A stretch of DNA of 64,000 nt from Blautia sp. Marseille-P3087 (GCF_900120195.1 NZ_LT635539.1:1473257-1537256), one strand, 5' to 3'; shown: positions 55,195-63,753, counted from the first letter of the stretch. Numbers and translations: made by a program. Notes: a model not told the origin generated them from the sequence alone.

Positions 55195-55244
55195 TTTGTA
55201 CCGGGTAGTCATTTATACATGTTCCAATTTGTTCTAACCCATGC

Positions 55245-55250
55245 TATACT
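55245..55250 (+). promoter_or_regulatory. Extended -10 promoter of the small toxin mRNA
   Basis: TGCTATACT at 55242-55250 is an extended -10; the -35 is weak. The leader of about 40 bases contains a CCCG-GCAA-CGGG tetraloop hairpin directly against the ribosome site GGAGGAGG. Confidence 0.65.
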
Positions 55251-55296
55251 AATCATGTTGTCCAACCGAGACCCGGCAACGGGAGGAGGTGAACAC

Positions 55297-55395
55297 ATGG
55301 AAATAGTCATATCTTTTTTGGTGGCTGTTGCGGCAGGTGTGACTTGCCATCTCATTTGCAAATGGTTAGACAGTCATAACAAGGACAACGAATAG
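55297..55395 (+). CDS. Fst-like small membrane toxin peptide (32 aa)
   Basis: Frame of 32 codons: MEIVISFLVAVAAGVTCHLI, then CKWLDSHNKDNE. One hydrophobic helix, a C/K-W-L-D junction and a short polar tail, the build of Fst/Ldr-type toxins. GGGAGGAGG is ideally spaced before ATG 55297. It is tightly packed with a convergent antisense RNA gene, a shared terminator and a duplicated start-region sequence, which together mark a type I toxin-antitoxin. The peptide is expected to insert in the membrane and depolarise it. Identity is from architecture; sequence identity to Fst itself is low. Confidence 0.75.
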   Translation: MEIVISFLVAVAAGVTCHLICKWLDSHNKDNE

Positions 55396-55429
55396 CCTAG
55401 TGGATGCTCAACCACTGAAATAAAAAGAG

Positions 55430-55510
55430 AAGAACCCTCGCATGTATTGGTGGTACATACGAGGGTTCGTTCTTTGTTCACATGGAACATCGTCATATCT
55501 TTTTTGCCTA
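55430..55510 (-). ncRNA. Antitoxin RNA of the Fst/par-like locus
   Basis: Predicted ~80-base RNA starting near 55,509 on the minus strand and ending at the shared terminator. Its 5' part is the complement of a near-copy of the toxin start region: plus-strand 55480-55506 matches 55295-55320 with one mismatch and one inserted base. It can therefore pair with the ribosome site, start codon and first codons of the toxin mRNA, as well as through the terminator loop. It carries no credible protein. Confidence 0.75.
55432..55468. terminator. Bidirectional terminator shared by toxin and antitoxin
   Basis: GAACCCTCG (55432-55440) and CGAGGGTTC (55460-55468) with inner ATGTA/TACAT. T-rich tails occur on both strands: GTTCTTTGTT on plus and TTCTCTTTTTATTT on minus. 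Confidence 0.88.
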
Positions 55511-55515
55511 CTGGC

Positions 55516-55544
55516 ATTATAGCATATGCGTTTCTGTAAATCAA
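55516..55544 (-). promoter_or_regulatory. Strong promoter of the antitoxin RNA
   Basis: Minus strand TTGATT (plus 55539-55544), 17-base spacer, and an extended -10 TGCTATAAT (plus 55516-55524). Stronger than the toxin promoter, as expected for an unstable antitoxin RNA. Confidence 0.78.
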
Positions 55545-55625
55545 TATGTCTGATCTCGGTATTTTATGAATTTCTTTGGCATTTGACATAAAACTACATT
55601 CCCGCAATCTTTATCCGGCAGTTGC

Positions 55626-56420
55626 TTACAGCAACGTTTTCAATACACTCAACACACCGTCTTCTGCATAAGACGGGCATACGGCTTTTGCTGCCATGCG
55701 CACTTCTTCTCTGGCATTTGCCACTGCATAGCTGAATCCGGAATCTTTCAGCATCGCGATATCATTGATGTTATCCCCAAAGGCGCAGGTTTCTTCCGGC
55801 GATATCCCCAGATATTCCTGAAGAAATGCCACCGCACTTCGTTTATCGGCACCAAGCGGTGTTCCGTCCATCCACTCTTTTCCGGCTGCTGCAAGATTTA
55901 TCTTGTCTTTCCAGTATGGTGTAAAAACCGGTGCACAAAGTTCTTCGCAGCGTTCCGTATTATATACCGCGATCTTCATGATCTGCTCACCTTCAAGATG
56001 CATCATATCCGGAACCTCACGGATATCATATCCATAGGAATCCCTGAGCCAGCAGAACATCTTGCTTTTGGAATCTTCTGCAAAGCATCTGTCTGGTCCC
56101 GAAATAAAATAATCACATTCCGGCAGCTCTGTCTTAACCATTTTTGCCATATTCTTCCAGATCTCATCCGGCAGTGTGTGGATCTTCAGTATTTTTTCTG
56201 ATGTACGGATCAGTGTTCCACCATCTGATACAAAAAAGATCTGGTCTTTTACCAGCGCAAAAAGCTGGCTTTCGCTGCTGTACTGTCTGCCCGAGCATAC
56301 TGCAAAGTAAACTCCTTTTTTTCTCAGTTTCTTTATAACATCCATATACTCCGGATTGATTTCCAGCGTTCCATCCTTTACCAGAGTACCGTCTACATCA
56401 CTGACAACAAGTTTTATCAT
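55626..56420 (-). CDS. HAD-superfamily (Cof-type) sugar-phosphate phosphatase
   Basis: 264 aa Cof/YidA-like HAD hydrolase. Motif I VVSDVDGTLVKDG with the nucleophile Asp, motif II FAVCSGRQYSSE, a type IIB cap, the lysine in GADKRSAVAFLQEYLG and motif IV FGDNINDIAMLKDSG. Substrate unknown; such enzymes act on small sugar phosphates or cofactors. ATG 56420 is preceded by GGGGAGGAG. Stand-alone between the toxin locus and the aroE terminator. Confidence 0.92.
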   Translation of the reverse strand: MIKLVVSDVDGTLVKDGTLEINPEYMDVIKKLRKKGVYFAVCSGRQYSSESQLFALVKDQIFFVSDGGTLIRTSEKILKIHTLPDEIWKNMAKMVKTELPECDYFISGPDRCFAEDSKSKMFCWLRDSYGYDIREVPDMMHLEGEQIMKIAVYNTERCEELCAPVFTPYWKDKINLAAAGKEWMDGTPLGADKRSAVAFLQEYLGISPEETCAFGDNINDIAMLKDSGFSYAVANAREEVRMAAKAVCPSYAEDGVLSVLKTLL

Positions 56421-56506
56421 TTGAATTCTCCTCCCCCCCAAAAGCACCGATAGATTTCATAGTATTCTCCTGTGAATCAGATGTCAACAGCTTTCAGCGC
56501 ATAATT

Positions 56507-56581
56507 TTTATGTAATAGGAACATTGCGGAGTAATTTCCTATTACATAAAAAAACCGCGCACCGGCTTCATGTCAGTGCGC
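56507..56581 (-). terminator. Tandem terminators after the second aroE
   Basis: Reading on the minus strand: stem GCGCAC/GTGCGC (56557-56581) followed by GGTTTTTTTATG, and then a perfect 15-base inverted repeat TTTATGTAATAGGAA / TTCCTATTACATAAA (56507-56550) with a 14-base loop and AAATTAT. The first is a good terminator; the second is unusually long and AT-rich and may be an extra stop or an element remnant. Confidence 0.75.
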
Positions 56582-56646
56582 AGTCCTTATGGAGTTTCAC
56601 AACTCAAGGGAGAGTCTTCAAAAATATGTTCAGAATCTGAGATTAC

Positions 56647-57534
56647 TTAGATTCCAAGTTTTTCTTTCATGTAATCTACCGGTGTGTCTTTTCCTGTGTA
56701 AAGTTTGATGGCGATCAGTGCCTGGAACAGCATCATGCTCATACCATTGTAAACTTTTTCGCATCCTGCTTCTTTTGCCTGTTTCATCATAACAGTTTCG
56801 CGTGGTGCATAAACAGTATCTGTTACGATCAGATCTTTCTTGAAGAAAGAAGTATCCGGGATGTTGGAAAGGTCTTCCAGCGGGTGCATACCTACACCTG
56901 TTGCATCACAGAAAAGATCTGCTGCGTGCATTTTTTCTTTGAGGAGATCATGATCTGCAAGGTCATTCATAGTAGCCTTGCAGTTTGTGTTTTTGTTGAT
57001 CAGATCAACGATTTCTTCTCCACGGCTGTAGAATTTATCTTTAATGTTGAAGATTTCAATCTCTGCGATTCCGTCAAGGGCACCACGTACAGCGATTGCA
57101 GTTGCAGCTCCGCCGGTTCCGATCAGAACCATCTTCATTCCTTTGAAATCAATGCCTTCTTCTTTGAGTCCCTGCCAGTATCCCATACCGTCAGTGTTGT
57201 AGCCTTTAAGCTTTCCGGTAACCTGTCCGTTTTCGTCACGCATGTTTACAACTGTGTTGATCGCACCACATAATTTTGCTGCTTCGTCAACTTCGTCCAG
57301 ATATTTATGAACAACAGTTTTGTTTGGCATGGAGATGTTGGAGCCGAGCATTTTGAGAGCACGGATACTCTGAACAGCATCTTTCAGGGAATCATTGTCT
57401 ACTTCGAATGCAAGCTGAATAACGTCATCACCGTTTTTGTCGTATGCAAGGTTGTGTGTTGTCGGTGACTGTGTATGACGGATCGGGTAAGCCATTAATC
57501 CTACTAATTCTGTATGTCCTGTTACGTTTGGCAT
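56647..57534 (-). CDS. aroE: Quinate/shikimate dehydrogenase, YdiB-like (paralog 2)
   Basis: 295 aa NAD(P)-dependent dehydrogenase. Start GHTELVGLMAYPIRHTQSPTTHNLAY, with Thr-Gln-Ser in place of the usual Ser-x-Ser; catalytic Lys72 (ISMPNK) and Asp115 (GYNTDG); nucleotide loop LIGTGGAATAIAVRGALDG; FNIKDKFYSRGEEIVDLI as in YdiB; C-terminal LLFQ-like MMLFQALIAIKLYTGKDTPV. The altered substrate serine and the cluster (enoate-type reductase, LysR, MFS, aroD, TRAP) point to a catabolic role on quinate, shikimate or a related cyclohexane acid. AGAGGAAAA precedes ATG 57534. Confidence 0.9.
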   Translation of the reverse strand: MPNVTGHTELVGLMAYPIRHTQSPTTHNLAYDKNGDDVIQLAFEVDNDSLKDAVQSIRALKMLGSNISMPNKTVVHKYLDEVDEAAKLCGAINTVVNMRDENGQVTGKLKGYNTDGMGYWQGLKEEGIDFKGMKMVLIGTGGAATAIAVRGALDGIAEIEIFNIKDKFYSRGEEIVDLINKNTNCKATMNDLADHDLLKEKMHAADLFCDATGVGMHPLEDLSNIPDTSFFKKDLIVTDTVYAPRETVMMKQAKEAGCEKVYNGMSMMLFQALIAIKLYTGKDTPVDYMKEKLGI

Positions 57535-57660
57535 GATTTTTTCCTCTTTTCTTTATATTTATGAAAATCGCTGCTTTCTCTTGTTTGGGCGGGATCCAAG
57601 TTCAAATGTCTTGCCATGCAGGCATGACCGACATTTGGACCTTTTCTCCCTTGATATCAT

Positions 57661-59682
57661 TTATTCAAGTGGTTCTAAGTGCAGGTAACCCTGAGATTCC
57701 AGCACGTTCAGGATTGCACGGCCTTCCATGGTTCCTTCCATAATACGGCGGGCACGTACGGAATCACCGATGGTGTATACATAAGTATCTGTATCCTTAA
57801 ATGCTTCTTCAAGTTCCGGAAGCACCGGGTTGTTGGAACGCATTCCGAGGCAGTTGAAGCCAAGATCGAATTCCATGTCCTTAATCTGTCCGTCCGGAAG
57901 TTTTACAGTAAATGCATTTTCCTTTACTTCCTGAAGTGCTGTGTTTACATATTCCTTCACGCCATATTTGTCATGTGTTTCACGCATGGAGCATTTGGTG
58001 ATCGGGTCTGCAAGCATACCAATCTGAGGAAGCATATCAATGATCGTACATTCTGCTCCACGAGGTGCAAAATATTCGATTACATCAAGTCCTACGGATC
58101 CGCCGCCGACAACAACGACTTTTTTGTCCTTGCATGCTTCATCCGGGTATTTGCCTGCATTCAGGTTGTTGATCATATCAAAAATTGTAGCCACATTTCC
58201 GGCCTCGATGTTTTCTTTGAGACCTTTGATCGGTGGAACAAGCGGTACAGAACCGGTTGCATTTACAACGATGTCCGGCTTAAACTGTTTTACTTTTTCG
58301 ACAGTTGCTTCTGTATTCAGGAAAACATAAAGATTTTTCAGTCTGGCAGCGCGTGCTTCCAGATATTTCGGAAAATCTTTCATACGGGTCTTGCTCGGAA
58401 GGTCTGAAATAAATGTGGAGAGACCTCCAAGGTGATCCTTCTTTTCCAGAACGAATACGTTGCATCCGACTTCTGCCGCTGTACATGCAGCTTCCAGTCC
58501 CGCTGTACCACCACCTACAACTACAACATTGCAGTTTTTGTTAACTTTGAGTGCTTTATAAATATCGCCTTCCGGTACAGCCGGGTTAACTGTACAACGG
58601 ATCGGACGATTTACACCGATACGGTTTCCGGCACATCCCACGTTACATGAGATACATTTACGAATAATATCTTCCTCGCCGTTTTCTACTTTTTTTACCC
58701 AGTTCGGGTCTGCGATAAGACCACGTCCCATTCCGACGATATCTACGTCGCCGCTCTCGAGAATTTTCTCGACAACTTCAGGATCACGGTAGTTACCTGC
58801 ATTGATAACCGGTTTCTTAAATTTATCTTTTACGGCTCTTGCCATATAAGATCTCCATCCATCCGGAAGATAGTTGGAGTCGATCTGATACTGAAGAGAT
58901 GGATTCAGACCGCAGGAAACATCGTACATATCAATAAACTCATCGATATACTCCAGATATTCCAGTGTATCTTCCAGAGTATTTCCACCCGGTACTCTCT
59001 CTTCTGCAGAGATACGAACGATGATCGGGAACCACGGTCCTACATTTTTACGTACTTCTTCAAGTACCATACGAGGGAAACGCAGACGATTTTCTACAGA
59101 ACCGCCGAACTCGTCTGTTCTCTTATTATAGTAAGGGGATATGAACTGGCTCATCAGATAGGAATGTCCACAGTGAATCTCGATTGCGTCAAATCCGATT
59201 GCCTGAACACGCTTTGCAGCCTCTCCATATTTTTTAACAGTTGTAAGGATTTCTTCTTTTGTCATCGGACGCGGTGTTTCGCCGCCGGCTTTTGTCGGGA
59301 TGTTCGAAGAAGAAACTGTTTCCATTCCGGTTCTTGATGAAGATGCGGAAGCACCGGCATGGTTTACCTGAATTGCGACTGTAGCACCATTCTTATGAAG
59401 GTTTTCTACGAGCTGATAATAACGCGGCATAAAGCTGTCATGGTCAATACGGATCTGGCTTGTACCATTGGATCCTGCCGGATATTCGATATTTGCATTC
59501 TCGAGAATGATAAGACCTGTGCCGCCTTTTGCACGGAGTGAGTAATAATTCATATGACGGTTACTCATCTCACCGCTTGTCTCACCGTAGTTGGTTCCCA
59601 TCGGGGTCATTGCAATACGGTTTTTAATTGTAGTTCTTTTAATTGTGATCGGTTCAAAAATCTTTGGGTATTCACTCTTCAT
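57661..59682 (-). CDS. FMN/FAD/Fe-S enoate-reductase-type flavoprotein (old yellow enzyme family)
   Basis: 673 aa protein of the 2,4-dienoyl-CoA reductase / enoate reductase / BaiCD-FldZ group. The N-terminal FMN barrel (MTPMGTNYGETSGEMSNRHM; IEIHCGHSYLMSQFISPYYN with RTDEFGGSVENRLRF) is followed by a 4Fe-4S motif CISCNVGC...RC (about residues 345-365). FAD and NAD Rossmann folds are marked by VVVVGGGTAGLEAAC and VVVVGGGSVGLDVIEYF. It transfers hydride from NAD(P)H to an activated C=C. Beside a quinate/shikimate dehydrogenase and dehydroquinase the likely substrate is an unsaturated cyclohexene acid, which is inference. AAGGAG precedes ATG 59682. Same strand as LysR and the second aroE. Confidence 0.92.
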   Translation of the reverse strand: MKSEYPKIFEPITIKRTTIKNRIAMTPMGTNYGETSGEMSNRHMNYYSLRAKGGTGLIILENANIEYPAGSNGTSQIRIDHDSFMPRYYQLVENLHKNGATVAIQVNHAGASASSSRTGMETVSSSNIPTKAGGETPRPMTKEEILTTVKKYGEAAKRVQAIGFDAIEIHCGHSYLMSQFISPYYNKRTDEFGGSVENRLRFPRMVLEEVRKNVGPWFPIIVRISAEERVPGGNTLEDTLEYLEYIDEFIDMYDVSCGLNPSLQYQIDSNYLPDGWRSYMARAVKDKFKKPVINAGNYRDPEVVEKILESGDVDIVGMGRGLIADPNWVKKVENGEEDIIRKCISCNVGCAGNRIGVNRPIRCTVNPAVPEGDIYKALKVNKNCNVVVVGGGTAGLEAACTAAEVGCNVFVLEKKDHLGGLSTFISDLPSKTRMKDFPKYLEARAARLKNLYVFLNTEATVEKVKQFKPDIVVNATGSVPLVPPIKGLKENIEAGNVATIFDMINNLNAGKYPDEACKDKKVVVVGGGSVGLDVIEYFAPRGAECTIIDMLPQIGMLADPITKCSMRETHDKYGVKEYVNTALQEVKENAFTVKLPDGQIKDMEFDLGFNCLGMRSNNPVLPELEEAFKDTDTYVYTIGDSVRARRIMEGTMEGRAILNVLESQGYLHLEPLE

Positions 59683-59780
59683 GAAATTATCTCCTTATCA
59701 GTAAGTAACATTCACAAATAACATTCATAAACTCGAGTGGCAATCCTTTGTTTGTGACACAATTATCATAACTCTTTGTA

Positions 59781-60719
59781 TTAAAAATTAACAATATCTT
59801 TCAGATAAATTTTTGATACGTTTTCGGTATCATTCGCATCTTCATCCTGCTGTGTCTTCATATATTCAATAAAACGCTCAACAGCCGGCAGCCGGTAACG
59901 GTCTTTCATCCAGAACATAAATACCTGACGATAGATTTCCAGTCCCTTCAAACTGTGAATATTGATTCCCTCTGCCTGCTCCAATATATCCGTCCTTGGC
60001 ATCAGTGCGATTCCGAAATTTTCCCTTACAAGAGATACGATCGAATATTCATCCGGACATTCTACAATCATATTTGGACTGACCTGATATTTCTTATATA
60101 GATGTTTTGCATACGTCCCCATCCAGGATTCCTTCTCATAGCCAATTACCGGATAATGATTCAGTTCTGCAAGCGGTACTTCCCTTATTCCGGCAAGTGG
60201 ATGCTGTTTCGGTGTAATTATAACCAGCTCCTGAGCACTGAGTGGAAAAAATTCCATATCATCTTTCTGAAGATAGCCGCCAAATCCAACGTCAAGCTCG
60301 CCGGTCCGCACCTTTGCAGCGATTGCCGGTGTATGATTCTGCCAGAAATTGAACACCACATTTTTGTTTTCTTCTTTATTTAAAAATTTTCGTACTTTAT
60401 GTGGAATATAATGCCCCGCAAGCGGAAAAATATAACCGATATCAATCTTTCCGCCATCTGAAGAAAGCTCCTGCATCTTACCGACCGCCACATCACAGTC
60501 ACCCGCGATCCGGTCTGCATGCTCCAGAAAAAGGTATCCTGCTTTTGTAAGCGTCACTCCTCTGCCTTTCTTTTCAAAAAGAGCCACACCGAGTTCACTC
60601 TCTAACGCCGCCATGGAACGGCTCAAAGACGGCTGTGAAATATAGAGTTCTTCCGCTGCCTGATGATAGTTTTCCAATCTTGCTACTTTTTGAAAATACA
60701 GAATCTGATTCAGTGTCAT
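59781..60719 (-). CDS. LysR-family transcriptional regulator
   Basis: 312 aa. N-terminal winged HTH (MTLNQILYFQKVARLENYHQ, AAEELYISQPSLSRSMAALE, LGVALFEKKGRGVTLTKAG) and a C-terminal effector domain (DIGYIFPLAGHYIPHKVRKF, LVIITPKQHPLAG, FGIALMPRTDIL). AGGAGGAGAAGGAA precedes ATG 60719. It is divergent from the MFS-aroD unit and co-directional with the reductase and second aroE, with a palindromic operator between. It should sense an intermediate of the cluster, probably shikimate or quinate. Confidence 0.93.
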   Translation of the reverse strand: MTLNQILYFQKVARLENYHQAAEELYISQPSLSRSMAALESELGVALFEKKGRGVTLTKAGYLFLEHADRIAGDCDVAVGKMQELSSDGGKIDIGYIFPLAGHYIPHKVRKFLNKEENKNVVFNFWQNHTPAIAAKVRTGELDVGFGGYLQKDDMEFFPLSAQELVIITPKQHPLAGIREVPLAELNHYPVIGYEKESWMGTYAKHLYKKYQVSPNMIVECPDEYSIVSLVRENFGIALMPRTDILEQAEGINIHSLKGLEIYRQVFMFWMKDRYRLPAVERFIEYMKTQQDEDANDTENVSKIYLKDIVNF

Positions 60720-60801
60720 TTCCTTCTCCTCCTGTATATAATCTCCCATATTCCGGTAATTCCCCGTATTACCTTTTCTGATTATTATACCACACCACCA
60801 T

Positions 60802-60820
60802 TAATGCATTCAATGCATTA
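60802..60820. promoter_or_regulatory. LysR-type operator between the LysR gene and the MFS gene
   Basis: TAATGCATTCAATGCATTA is a 19-base palindrome perfect around its central base. Further ATGCATT-like half sites follow at 60836-60855 (AAGCATTAG and ATGCATTG), giving the usual recognition plus activation arrangement. The 254-base divergent gap has no gene. Confidence 0.7.
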
Positions 60821-60973
60821 GTTTTTCCCTTTAAAAGCATTAGACCACATGCATTGTACCTGTTAAAATACAGTTAAATGTTATTTTTTTAACACAATTC
60901 ACCACGGCATTTCTAAAGTTTGTGACAGAACCCAAAGAAAACCGAAATCACTTTTTAAGAAAAGGAGAACAAC

Positions 60974-62188
60974 ATGAACAAGAAATATCTGCCAAGTGCA
61001 TTGATTTTGTACTTGAACTACTTCATCCACGGTGTTGGATGCTCTATTCTGGGACAAGCAGTTATTAAGGACGCGCTTGCAGGCGCATGGGGCGTTGAGG
61101 CAATGGCAATCACAGCAATCTCTGCTGCACTCGGACTCGGCCGTCTGATCGCACTTCCATTCGCAGGACCGCTCTCAGACAAACTTGGCCGCCGCATTTC
61201 CACAGCAATCGGAAGTGCTTCTTATGCAATCTACCTGATCGGTCTTGCACTTGCATTTAATGCCGGAACAAACGGTGGTTACACCATCGCTTATGTATGT
61301 GCAATCCTCGGTGGTATCGCAAACTCCTTCCTTGATACAGGTATCTACCCGGCAGTTTCCGAGATCATCTACAAAGCTCCAGGCGTTGCAACTATGGGAA
61401 TCAAATTCTTCATCGCAATCGCACAGATGCTTCTTCCATTCGTACTGGGCGCTACAGTAGCTACAACAGCTGCAGGACTTACTTCCTACAACCGCCTGTT
61501 CTACGGATGCGGTATTATCTATATCGTACTTTTTGTACTTGTATTCCTGTTCCCGCTTCCGGATGCTGACCAAAAAGCAGCCGGCAAAAAAGAAGGACTT
61601 ATCGACAGCCTGAAACACACACATTTCTCTTTCGAATCCATCGCAATGATCCTGATCGGATTCACATGTACAGGTACTTTCCAGTTATGGCTGAACTGTG
61701 CACAGAACTTTGCAAAAGAAAATGTAGGCTGGGCTGATCCGTCCATCATGCAGACATACTACTCTGCAGGTACTCTGATCGCACTTATAGTAACTGCACT
61801 CCTTACAAGAAAAATCAAAGATGTTCGCTTCATCGTTATCTACCCGGTTATCTGCCTTGCAACTCTGATCGTTGTTCTTACAGGCCAGAGCCAGACACTG
61901 ATGATCGCCGGTGCATTTATCATCGGATGGGCAGGTGCAGGCGGACTTCTTCAGATTGCAACATCCGTATGCAACATGTTGTTCCCTAAGATCAAAGGAA
62001 CTGTTACAGCACTTGTTATGATTGCATCTTCTCTGTGTAACTACACAATCCTGACAGCAGCATCCAAAATGCAGCCTTCTCAGGTTATGATCATGAACAT
62101 CGTACTTACTGCAGCAGGTGTTGTACTTGGTCTCTTTGTAAACATTCGTTACAAAAAAATGGTTGCTCTTGCTGAGGCAGACAATTAA
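60974..62188 (+). CDS. MFS transporter (probable quinate/shikimate-type acid)
   Basis: 404 aa with about 12 membrane segments. The loop 2-3 signature GPLSDKLGRRIS and an early ALILYLNYFIHGVG are clear; the large middle loop (PLPDADQKAAGKKEG) separates the two halves. AAAAGGAGAAC precedes the ATG. Divergent from the LysR gene and 42 bases before aroD, so import of a substrate feeding AroD is likely. Specificity is inferred from context only. Confidence 0.88.
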   Translation: MNKKYLPSALILYLNYFIHGVGCSILGQAVIKDALAGAWGVEAMAITAISAALGLGRLIALPFAGPLSDKLGRRISTAIGSASYAIYLIGLALAFNAGTNGGYTIAYVCAILGGIANSFLDTGIYPAVSEIIYKAPGVATMGIKFFIAIAQMLLPFVLGATVATTAAGLTSYNRLFYGCGIIYIVLFVLVFLFPLPDADQKAAGKKEGLIDSLKHTHFSFESIAMILIGFTCTGTFQLWLNCAQNFAKENVGWADPSIMQTYYSAGTLIALIVTALLTRKIKDVRFIVIYPVICLATLIVVLTGQSQTLMIAGAFIIGWAGAGGLLQIATSVCNMLFPKIKGTVTALVMIASSLCNYTILTAASKMQPSQVMIMNIVLTAAGVVLGLFVNIRYKKMVALAEADN

Positions 62189-62229
62189 AATAATATCAGG
62201 GTGAAAATTCAAAAAGAAAGGAAATCATC

Positions 62230-62991
62230 ATGAATACAGTTAAAATCCGTGACATTGAGATTGGTACAGGCGCACCGAAGATCATCGTTCCGATCGTTGG
62301 CGTCACAAAAGAAGACATCATTGAAGAAGCAAAAACATTTGATTCTATTCCGATCGACGTTGTTGAATGGCGTGTAGACTGGTTTGAAGGTGTATTTGAT
62401 TTTGCAAAAGTAGAAGATGTACTGAAAGACCTTCGCGAGGTTCTTGGAAACATCCCGCTTCTTATGACTTTCCGTACTTCCAAAGAAGGCGGCGAAAAAG
62501 CTATCGAACCGGAAGCTTATGCTGAACTGAACATCAAAGCTGCACAGACCGGATATGTAGATCTCGTTGATGTTGAAATCTTTACCGGAGATGATATCGT
62601 AAAAAAAATCATCGACGGTGCTCACGCAGCCGGAGTCAAAGTCATCGCTTCCAACCATGACTTCTTCAAAACTCCTGCAAAAGCAGATATCATCTATCGT
62701 CTCCGCAAGATGCAGGATATGAACGCTGATATTCCGAAGATTGCAGTTATGCCTCAGAATAAAAAAGATGTTCTGACACTTCTCGCTGCTACAGAAGAAA
62801 TGACCACAAACTATGCAGACAGACCGATCATCACCATGTCAATGGCAGGTACCGGCGTTATCAGCCGTCTCTGCGGTGAAGTATTCGGTTCTTCCATGAC
62901 CTTCGGTGCTGCAAAGAAAGCCTCCGCACCGGGACAAATGGGAGTAAATGATCTGAATACAGTCCTTGGACTTCTTCATAGCGCAATGTAA
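62230..62991 (+). CDS. aroD: Type I 3-dehydroquinate dehydratase
   Basis: 253 aa Schiff-base enzyme interconverting 3-dehydroquinate and 3-dehydroshikimate. Catalytic His143 (VIASNHDF) and Lys170 (DIPKIAVMPQ) fall at the same numbers as in the enteric enzyme; VEWRVDWFEG holds the substrate glutamate and arginine; TFRTSKEGGEK is the third motif. Type I enzymes serve both synthesis and quinate catabolism. Here it pairs with a transporter and a YdiB-like enzyme, not with chorismate genes, which favours catabolism. Confidence 0.96.
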   Translation: MNTVKIRDIEIGTGAPKIIVPIVGVTKEDIIEEAKTFDSIPIDVVEWRVDWFEGVFDFAKVEDVLKDLREVLGNIPLLMTFRTSKEGGEKAIEPEAYAELNIKAAQTGYVDLVDVEIFTGDDIVKKIIDGAHAAGVKVIASNHDFFKTPAKADIIYRLRKMQDMNADIPKIAVMPQNKKDVLTLLAATEEMTTNYADRPIITMSMAGTGVISRLCGEVFGSSMTFGAAKKASAPGQMGVNDLNTVLGLLHSAM

Positions 62992-63016
62992 TGCAGCTAT
63001 AATTACTTCTTGAAAA

Positions 63017-63057
63017 TGCCGGTATTTTTATTTAAAATAAAAGTACCGGTGTTTTTT
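63017..63057 (+). terminator. Terminator of the MFS-aroD unit
   Basis: GCCGGTATTTTTATTT pairs with AAAATAAAAGTACCGG, followed by TGTTTTTTAT. Confidence 0.8.
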
Positions 63058-63126
63058 ATAACTGTAAAGCGTTAAACAGTTATTCGTGAAAAAATATCTA
63101 TACTTAATTTTTAAGGGAGGTCCTTC

Positions 63127-63753
63127 ATGAAAAAAATACTTCACTGGCTGGACGAGAACCTCGAAGAATTTATCCTTGTTCTTTTCCTGATCGCCATGAC
63201 GCTGATCATGGGTGTCCAGGTCTTTTGCAGATATGTTCTTGGCATGTCCCTGTCCTGGTCTGAGGAACTTACCAGATACCTCTTTATCTGGTGTGGATTT
63301 TTGAGCGTCAGCTACTGCAGCAAAAAATGTCTTTCTATCAAAATCGAGCAGTTCGTTGCGATTTTTCCCCGTCGTGGTAAAGCTTTATTTAAAGTAGTCA
63401 ACCATACTTTTGAGCTGATCTTTTTCATCTATATGATTCCATTTGCCTGGTCTTATATGATGTCTTCTGTTCACAGTGGACAGCTTTCACCGGCTTGTGG
63501 TATTCCAATGTATTATGTACAGGCAGCACCTCTTGTCTCCTTTGTTCTGGTTGCCTTCCGTGTCCTGCAGCGCTGGATCATCGAGTTCCGTGTTGCACGC
63601 GGCGAAAATGTATTTGATCCGGCTCATCCGGAACGCAATACTCCTGAGTCCTTCATCCAGGCAAACGCCGAATCACTCGGCGAAAATGCGCTGGAATCCG
63701 GTATCGACAACCGTATCAATACCATCAAAAATTCGAATGAGGAGGAACGCTAA
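63127..63753 (+). CDS. TRAP transporter small permease (DctQ)
   Basis: 208 aa small membrane subunit of a tripartite ATP-independent periplasmic transporter. About four membrane segments (FILVLFLIAMTLIMGVQVFC, TRYLFIWCGFLSVSYC, TFELIFFIYMIPFAWSYM, AAPLVSFVLVAFRVLQ). The conserved SWSEELTRYLFIW is the DctQ signature. The C-terminal ~55 residues form a polar tail that is longer than usual. AAGGGAGG precedes the ATG. Stop codon overlaps the DctM start. Confidence 0.93.
   Translation: MKKILHWLDENLEEFILVLFLIAMTLIMGVQVFCRYVLGMSLSWSEELTRYLFIWCGFLSVSYCSKKCLSIKIEQFVAIFPRRGKALFKVVNHTFELIFFIYMIPFAWSYMMSSVHSGQLSPACGIPMYYVQAAPLVSFVLVAFRVLQRWIIEFRVARGENVFDPAHPERNTPESFIQANAESLGENALESGIDNRINTIKNSNEEER

Larger units (their letters stand above)
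55291..55506. repeat. Direct repeats DRa/DRb of the toxin-antitoxin locus
   Basis: Copy 1 at 55291-55320 spans the toxin start codon; copy 2 at 55476-55506 lies in the antitoxin RNA gene. Shared core words are CACATGGAA and GTCATATCTTTTTTG. Because copy 2 is transcribed only as antisense, it provides complementarity in trans, as in the pAD1 par system. Confidence 0.85.

Noticed and set aside
55374-55607. 77-codon frame on the minus strand over the toxin locus
   Set aside because: It runs through the promoter and terminator of the antitoxin RNA, has no ribosome site and no protein-like pattern; the RNA reading explains the conservation better.
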